From Lathyrus oleraceus (taxonomy: Eukaryota; Streptophyta; Magnoliopsida; Fabales; Fabaceae), in the NCBI RefSeq assembly GCF_024323335.1, contig NC_066581.1, positions 184,838,830 to 184,902,829 on the forward strand: a DNA stretch of 64,000 nt, written 5' to 3'. Both the position numbers and the translations under genes were made by a program. This document shows positions 58,201-64,000 of this stretch, piece after piece. The stretch's first letter is position 1. The number at the start of each line of letters is the position of its first letter. The notes beneath the pieces were generated by a model that was not told the DNA's origin, searched no databases, and worked only from the letters and a program-made list of their open reading frames with translations.

Positions 58201-58771
58201 CATCTTTCAGACTGGCTATGTTTAAATCTCGGTAATCGACACACATCCTGACTTTACCATCCTTCTTCGGCACGGGTACGAAGTTGGCCACCCAAGGAGG
58301 ATAATTGGTAACTGCTAGAAAACCTGCATCCAACTGTTTCTGAACCTCCTCTTTGATCTTGACAGCCATATCAGACTAGTTCTGTGAAGCTTCTACTTAA
58401 CCGAAAGACAATCTTCTCTGAGAGGTAGCCTGTGCACCACAATATCTGTATCCAAACCAGGCATATCTTGATACGACCATGCGAATACATCCACATATTC
58501 TTGCAGCATTTCAATCATCCCTCTCTTGACCTTTTCCTCTAAAGCAGCCCCTATCTTGATCTCTTTCTTTGCATCCTCAATACCAAGGTTAATGACTTCC
58601 GACTCTTCCTGATGAGGTTGAATGACCCTTTCGTCCTGTTTCAATAGTCTGGCCAATTCTTTGGGGAGTTCACAATCTTCTTCACTCTCCTCTTTGGCTT
58701 GGTAAATGGGATTATCGAAGTCATACTGAGCCATAACAAAACTGTTTTTAATGGACTCCGCAAGATCAATT
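55297..58771 (-). pseudogene. Element D pol: RT, RNase H x2, integrase
   Basis: The domain order is as in B: RT with YVDD (near 57920), degenerate RNase H, second RNase H with FDGA, NNEAEYE and YGDSALV, then integrase (56445-55297) with zinc region, DDE core and C-terminal VVKKYFA. Breaks are TAG at 58393-58395 where B has Gln, a 1-bp deletion near 58375, and one extra T in a T-run near 56465 that puts integrase out of frame. Confidence 0.93.
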
Positions 58772-59022
58772 CTGCACGAACGATGTTTCATGCTTTATTT
58801 TAGAAAAGAGTTCAAGGAAGTCACAAAAACATTGCCATTTTTATTGTTTTGAAAATGAAAGTAAAAAAACAGAAAGACAGTGAGCACAAATTTGATTGCA
58901 AAACATCCTTTATTGATGATAATCATTGAAAATTTAAAACATGATGTGGCCCTACAATGAACCACTACGCCTTGGGCAGAGCGTAGGGCTTTCATGCAAA
59001 ATGCAAAACAAAAGAAAATTAC
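58772..59022 (-). other. Element D intron between protease and RT (251 nt)
   Basis: The donor is CAGA|GTAATTTTC and the acceptor is CGTGCAG|AATTGATC; the frame is kept into the RT exon (IDLAESIKNSFVMAQ). Confidence 0.83.
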
Positions 59023-62000
59023 TCTGTCTGAAGAGTAACTTGGACTATTTCTTCAGCAGTCCGGTTGTTGATCTTCTCCCCTGGAGCACACGGGCGCACC
59101 CAATTATCCATATCACAATCACTGTCACCATCTTCATTATCTGTTGCAAAGACATCCCCGTGATTCATCAATCCAGCACTAGTGAAAGTACACGGCCCTT
59201 TCTGATCCTGGAGACCTTGCTCTGATGATTGAAAAGGCTGATAACCAATGCCAAACATGTCTTCTTTTACGGGCACATCAATCATCTTGCCCCAACCTTC
59301 CGCGTTACCTGAATGAATGACCTCCAGAGCTTGTTTATAGGACGCAATCGAGGTACCTAGTTTCTTCTATTCAACAAAAGCCACTTTCTCAATACTGACG
59401 GTCTCAAAAGCTTGACATAGAGTTTCATGAATTTCGCCATCCATCTCCACATATTTGAAGGAGGATAAATGGCTCATAAAGATGTCCTCTTCTCCACACA
59501 CGGTCACAATCTGACCATCCCACACATATTTTAGCTTTTGGTGGAGAGTCGAAGAAACGGCTCCGGCTCCATGTATCCAGGGACGCCCCAACAGACAACT
59601 ATATGCTGGTTGAATATCCATCACATAGAAGACAATATTAAACACTTCCGGGCCGATCTTCATAGGCAACGTGACTTCACCAGAAACCGATCGCTTGGAT
59701 CCATCAAAAGCACGGACAACAAGATCACTTGGTGTGAGAACAACCCCTTCGGCGTCAAGCTTACTCAGAGCCTTTTTGGGCAGCACATTCAAAGAAGAAC
59801 CGGTATCAACCAAAACATGCGACAAAACGGCGCCTTTGCATTCCATCGTGATATGCAGAGCTCTATTGTGATTGCGACCCTCAGGTGTCAAGTCTAGATC
59901 CGTGAATCCCAAACCATGTCTCGTGTTAACATTTGCAATAACACCTTCAAGCTGGTTGACAAAAGTCTCTTGAGGCACATAAGCCATATTCAACATTTTC
60001 AAAAGGGCGTTACGATATGCCTCGGAACACATCAACAGAGAGAGAATAGAGATTTTTGACGATGTCTGGTTCAACTGATCCACGATCTTGTAATCACTTT
60101 TCTTGATAATTCTCATAAGTTCCTCCACGTCCTTCTCAAAAGAACCCTCGGGCACTTCCTTTCGCACTGGTTCTTCTTCAACAACAACTTGTTTTCCTTT
60201 TGTTCTAGCAAGAGCCTCAGCATTGTTATCCTTCGGAACCTGTGGTGCAAACAAACGACCACTTCTCGTAAATCCTCCGGGTCCTCCCATATTACCCACA
60301 GCCGAACCAATTGTTACTGGAGTCTTGCTTGACGAACCAATCGTCACTGGAGCGTGATTTACTGATCTGGTCTGATTCTCTGATCTTCTATTTCTGCAAA
60401 AAGCATTGTCATATTGCCACGGAATTGCTCTGCTATTCTCAAAAAGTCTTCCACTAGAAGCAACAATGGTGGTAGGAGTACTGATAGTTACTGGAGCATT
60501 AATCACGGGAACACCAACAGTCACCGGGGTACCAATAGTCACAGGCGCACTAATAGTTCTTGGAGCACATACAAGACCTTCTGACGGTGTAAAGTAAATG
60601 GTAACAGTCGATACCTCTTCACGGTCTTTCACTACCCGATCAAACTGTAGACAACCTTCATTCATCAATTCATGGCTACCTTCTGTCAATTTCACACAAC
60701 CGTTCTCATGATTACGACAATCTGAACAATTCTCGTCACATCCCGGGAATACTCCCCCTCTAAGAAGATGTTCCTTCACGACAAACAACGGAGTCTGAAC
60801 ATCATTAATATCGACTACCAAGTTCAAATTTTCCCCATCTTCCACACTATTTACTCTGGGCCCTCCATGCTGAGGCATAGGATTGTTTACCACATTCGGA
60901 GTAGGAGCGAAGTTAATCGTCTTGGCATCAATCAGATCTTGGACTTTATGGTGAAAAGCCCGACAATTCTCGATGTGGTGCCCTGGCGCACCAGAATGAA
61001 AATCACAACGGACATTGGCATCATAACCAGCGGGAATCCTTGTTAATGAAGCCATAGTGCGAAGTTCAACAAATTTTAAGCTGAGCAGTTCAGGGAGTAA
61101 TTCAGCATAAGTCATTGGCAACGGATCAAAATGACGATCTGGCATTCTTTGTCTTGGTTGGAATTGGCGGTGTTGTTGTTGTGGTTGTCCTCTTTGTTGT
61201 TGTTGAGGTGGGGTTGCTGGAATAGTCACAGCAGCAACTTGACGGTATTGTTGTCCTCTGTTTCCATTTCTCTGATTATGTATGGCATGTCTCACCCTCT
61301 TTCCTTCTGGGTGCCCCTGAAAATGGTTTCTTAGCACTTGAAGACCCAGGGTCTTGGATTTTTCCCGCTTTGATAAGACTTTCAGTTCTTTCTTCGCAAA
61401 TCACAACATCCGAAAAACTACCAAACGGGCAACTTCCATACGATCCATGAATACACCTTGCAGGGTTCCAATGAACATATCAGTCAATTCTCTCTCCAAC
61501 ATCGGAGGTTGTACTCTCGTAGCTAGTTCACGCCACCTCTGGGCGTATTCCTTGAAACTTTCACCAGCCTTTTGAAACAAACTCTGCAACTGGGTTATGC
61601 TCGGAGCCATGTCCATGTTATGCTTGTACTGCCTCAGAAAAGCTTCACCTAACTCTCTCCAGCTTCTGACAGATTCTTTTTTCAAGTCCATGTACCAATC
61701 CAAAGATGCTCCAGACAAGCTGTCTTGGAAAAAGTACATCCACATCTTTTCATCATCAGTATAAGCGGATATCTTCCGGTAGTAAGCTTTCACGTGAGTT
61801 CGGGGACAAGAAGTGCCATTGTACTTGTCGAAAGATGGCGCTTTGAACTTGTACGGGATCCTCAACCCATCAACTAAACCCATATTAGAAACATCAAAAC
61901 CCAAAGAATTCTGGCACTCCATGGCGCGAATCTTTTCAGCAAGGGCGTCGACCTTTCTATCTCTCTCTTTCGCCTTTCCAAATTCATCATCATCACTGGG

Positions 62001-62342
62001 AATGGTGAACATATCTTCTTGCTTGTCAACCAAATGAGAAGGATGGTGAACTGGAGCACGTGCCGCTCGAGAATTAGCAGCCTCCGTAATGATGGGTTGT
62101 CCATTGATTCTAATACCACACAATTCATCACCATTAGCATGGTTGTTGACAGGGTTGGTAACAGCAGCGTCATCGACATGGGTCCCTTCTGGCAGATTCT
62201 GACCGGCAGGGGGAGTCACAGTTTCTTGTCTCTGGACCAAGGCTCAGAGTTCCTCTTGCCCTTGCACTACCCCTTGCATCATACTCATGAACTGGGCCAT
62301 GTTGGTCCTCATCTCTGTTAGATCTGCTTGAAAGCTTTCCAT
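59019..62342 (-). pseudogene. Element D gag-protease
   Basis: The likely ATG is at 62342 (MESFQADLTEM). Gag has DSLSGASLDWYMDL and FKEYAQRWRELA, a short Q-rich linker near 61170-61210, the knuckle CDFHSGAPGHHIENC and protease LVDTGSS in one 656-residue open frame (61337-59367). Breaks are TGA at 62244-62246, a -1 frameshift near 61432 and TAG at 59367-59369. The tail to 59019 is open. Confidence 0.92.
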
Positions 62343-62735
62343 TACTCTCTGCTGGTTTCTGCGGGTACCGTACCGGTGAATTCCTGAATCAGCTATCCTG
62401 CTAGTGAACACCAAATAATATAAGAACACCGCAGCGGTACCTGTTATGCAAGATATGCAAATGAATATGTAAATGCAATGACATGTTTATCAATTCCAAC
62501 GGGTATTCTACCCCCTTGATTCCAGTCTCACATCCGATAGGAAGCGCAAGAATACCGAGTTGTGGATAAACTTTTGAGATCAAGATGTAATAAAAGGAAA
62601 CCATCATACAAATGAGTTCAAGAAGGGAAAGGCCTTAGCCAACAACACATCAAGAGAGGATCTCCACAACAAGCCTGTGGATCATCACTACAAAGCAACA
62701 ACATAAAAAGTAAAGAGAGGAACAAAAATCAGGAA
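62343..62735 (-). other. Element D spacer between ORF1 and gag
   Basis: Non-coding; it has an acceptor-like TTCACTAG followed by CAGGATAGCTG on the minus strand near 62395. I see no gene. Confidence 0.55.
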
Positions 62736-64000
62736 TCAACCTCCTATATACAACCCATAAGGACTGTGCCTCACTTCAGCCAGCAATGCCACTGTGTCAG
62801 GATGATCCGGAGATTCTGTCAAACACCGGATAAGCATATTCCTCTTGTGAATAACTCCATCCAACTCGTTGATGTGCTCTCTGTAGTAATTCCCATCATC
62901 TTCTCCGAATACCTCTTCAAGTCTGGATTTCTTCAAACCTGCCAACACTTTGAGTTCCTCAATCTGTCCTTAAGCTTTGTTGAGTTGATCTGTAATATAA
63001 CCATTGGTTGAACGGGAGCACAGAAGCTCATTGTTCTTCTCCTTCAGCAAAATCTTCAACTTATCCATCTGACCAGTCAATTCGGCCACCATCTCCTCCT
63101 CCTTTACCTTCCTAGAAGCTGAAAATGTATCCCATTGCTCTTGCCAACCAGCTAGCTTACCATGAGCATCTGTTAGCTGCTGTTTGACTCGCCTTAACTC
63201 AGAACTGGATGATCCCAGGGCTTTGTCTCTCTTCCTGAAGAAGTCCGCCTCCGCAACTAATTTCCTCTCTGCTTCCCCTTGCAATCTGACGGCTTCCCCC
63301 TTTTGATATTCTGCCTCATGGAATTGATGCATACAGTCTTGCAGCTTCACACTTAACTCCGAGTTTTCAATTTGAAGCTCCTCCATGGCATTCCTCAATT
63401 TGTCATACTCCTCTCGGCTCACCATTGTTGACTACTCGGGAATTGGTGGATACAAAGGTTCTTCAATAGGAAACGGCAGACCAAACTCTTTAACTCTTCC
63501 CTGAAGCCACTCTTCATACTGAGGATAAGCCCTGCAATCTCCTTTTCCAAGCACGATTCTTCCTCTCTTGATCACCTTGAGCCAAGCCTCAGCTGCCTTA
63601 CGGGATACAGTCAAATCGGACGAAGAATGGAAAAACAGAGATTCTTCCACATCTTTTTCCAAAGGCGGAGTTCTTAAAGCATATCCAAACTGTCTGACTG
63701 CCAGAGAAGGATTGTAGTTGATACTTCCTCTTCTTCCTACCAATGGTACATTCGGGAAGTTCCCACAACTATGAATAATATCTGCCCGAAACAGGCTCTG
63801 GTCTGACCACCAAGAAATATCTTTAGCTCTTATCCCCATCAGTCTCTTTGACCAACTCAACGAGTTTTTAACATCAACGAACGCTCCTGACTTGGGTAGG
63901 TGGGAACTGAACCACTTATAAAACAAAGGCGCGCAACAATTCACCAATCCTCCCTTTCTATTCTCATTCTTGTGATGCACTGAACGAAAGAAATCTCCCA
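62736..64000 (-). pseudogene. Element D ORF1, C-terminal part, two stops
   Basis: It is homologous to ORF1 of A and C: GGLVNCCAPLFYKWFSSHLP, NVPLVGRRGSINYNPSLAVR and RQFGYAL. A long charged coiled-coil-like region follows (63425-62970). Two in-frame stops interrupt it: TAG at 63432-63434 and TAA at 62970-62972. The N-terminal half lies beyond the window end. Confidence 0.87.

Larger units (their letters stand above)
50319..64000 (-). mobile_element. Element D: Ogre-type retrotransposon, 3' part
   Basis: The visible parts are the 3' LTR 50319-52887, PPT, 3' UTR hairpin array, pol, intron, gag-pro and most of ORF1. The N terminus of ORF1, leader, PBS and 5' LTR lie beyond 64000. The coding region is very close to A and B by eye, but the LTR is only 2569 bp and largely different. 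It carries several stops and frameshifts. Confidence 0.93.

Noticed and set aside
1..64000. A defence system, biosynthetic cluster or other multi-gene host system
   Set aside because: Every recognisable protein is Gag, protease, RT, RNase H, integrase or Ogre ORF1. No other family is visible on either strand.

Overview
The window holds no recognisable host gene. It is a nest of LTR retrotransposons of the Ty3/gypsy superfamily, Tat branch, Ogre type. The evidence is an extra ORF1 upstream of gag, a gag-protease frame separated from RT by an in-frame intron, tandem RNase H domains, LTRs up to 4.8 kb, a primer-binding site starting TGGCGACTCTGCTGGGGA and a long repeat-filled 3' UTR. This combination, with these sequences, is typical of large legume genomes of tribe Fabeae (pea, vetches, faba bean, Lathyrus). 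I cannot name the species. Four elements (A, B, C, D) lie on the minus strand and one solo LTR (E) on the plus strand.

Layout. Element A runs from before base 1 to 44298. Its 3' LTR is 1-3781, its 3' UTR and pol 3' half 3782-9926, its pol 5' half, intron, gag-pro and ORF1 32911-39139, its PBS 39943-39960 and its 5' LTR 39963-44298. Element B (9927-32910, TSD CAGAG on both sides) sits inside the RT gene of A. B has LTRs at 9927-16738 and 28098-32910 and has lost ORF1. Solo LTR E (13030-15004, TSD CCAAT on both sides) sits inside the 3' LTR of B. A itself is inserted in the gag of element C, whose gag, ORF1, PBS and partial 5' LTR occupy 44299-50318. Element D (50319 to the window end) is inserted in the 5' LTR of C, and its 5' part lies beyond base 64000. 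The order of insertion is therefore C first, then A, then B, then E, with D into C independently.

How the parts work together. In an active Ogre, the 5' LTR drives one transcript; unspliced RNA gives ORF1 and Gag-protease, and splicing of a 240-251 nt intron joins protease to RT-RNase H-integrase. All copies here carry stop codons or frameshifts in gag or pol, so none looks autonomous, although ORF1 of A and some single domains are open.

The main unexplained signals are RNA-like. (1) A twin-hairpin module lies 160-190 nt from the U5 end of every LTR family seen, with an almost fixed tetraloop and a completely covarying stem. (2) Arrays of hairpins with a fixed TTACCG loop and covarying stems fill the 3' UTRs. 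(3) 3' UTR repeats are complementary to the primer-binding site. (4) PBS-like boxes lie inside U5. (5) Palindrome clusters sit at matching distances either side of the TATA box in the D and E LTRs. These were found by eye and need alignment-based testing.
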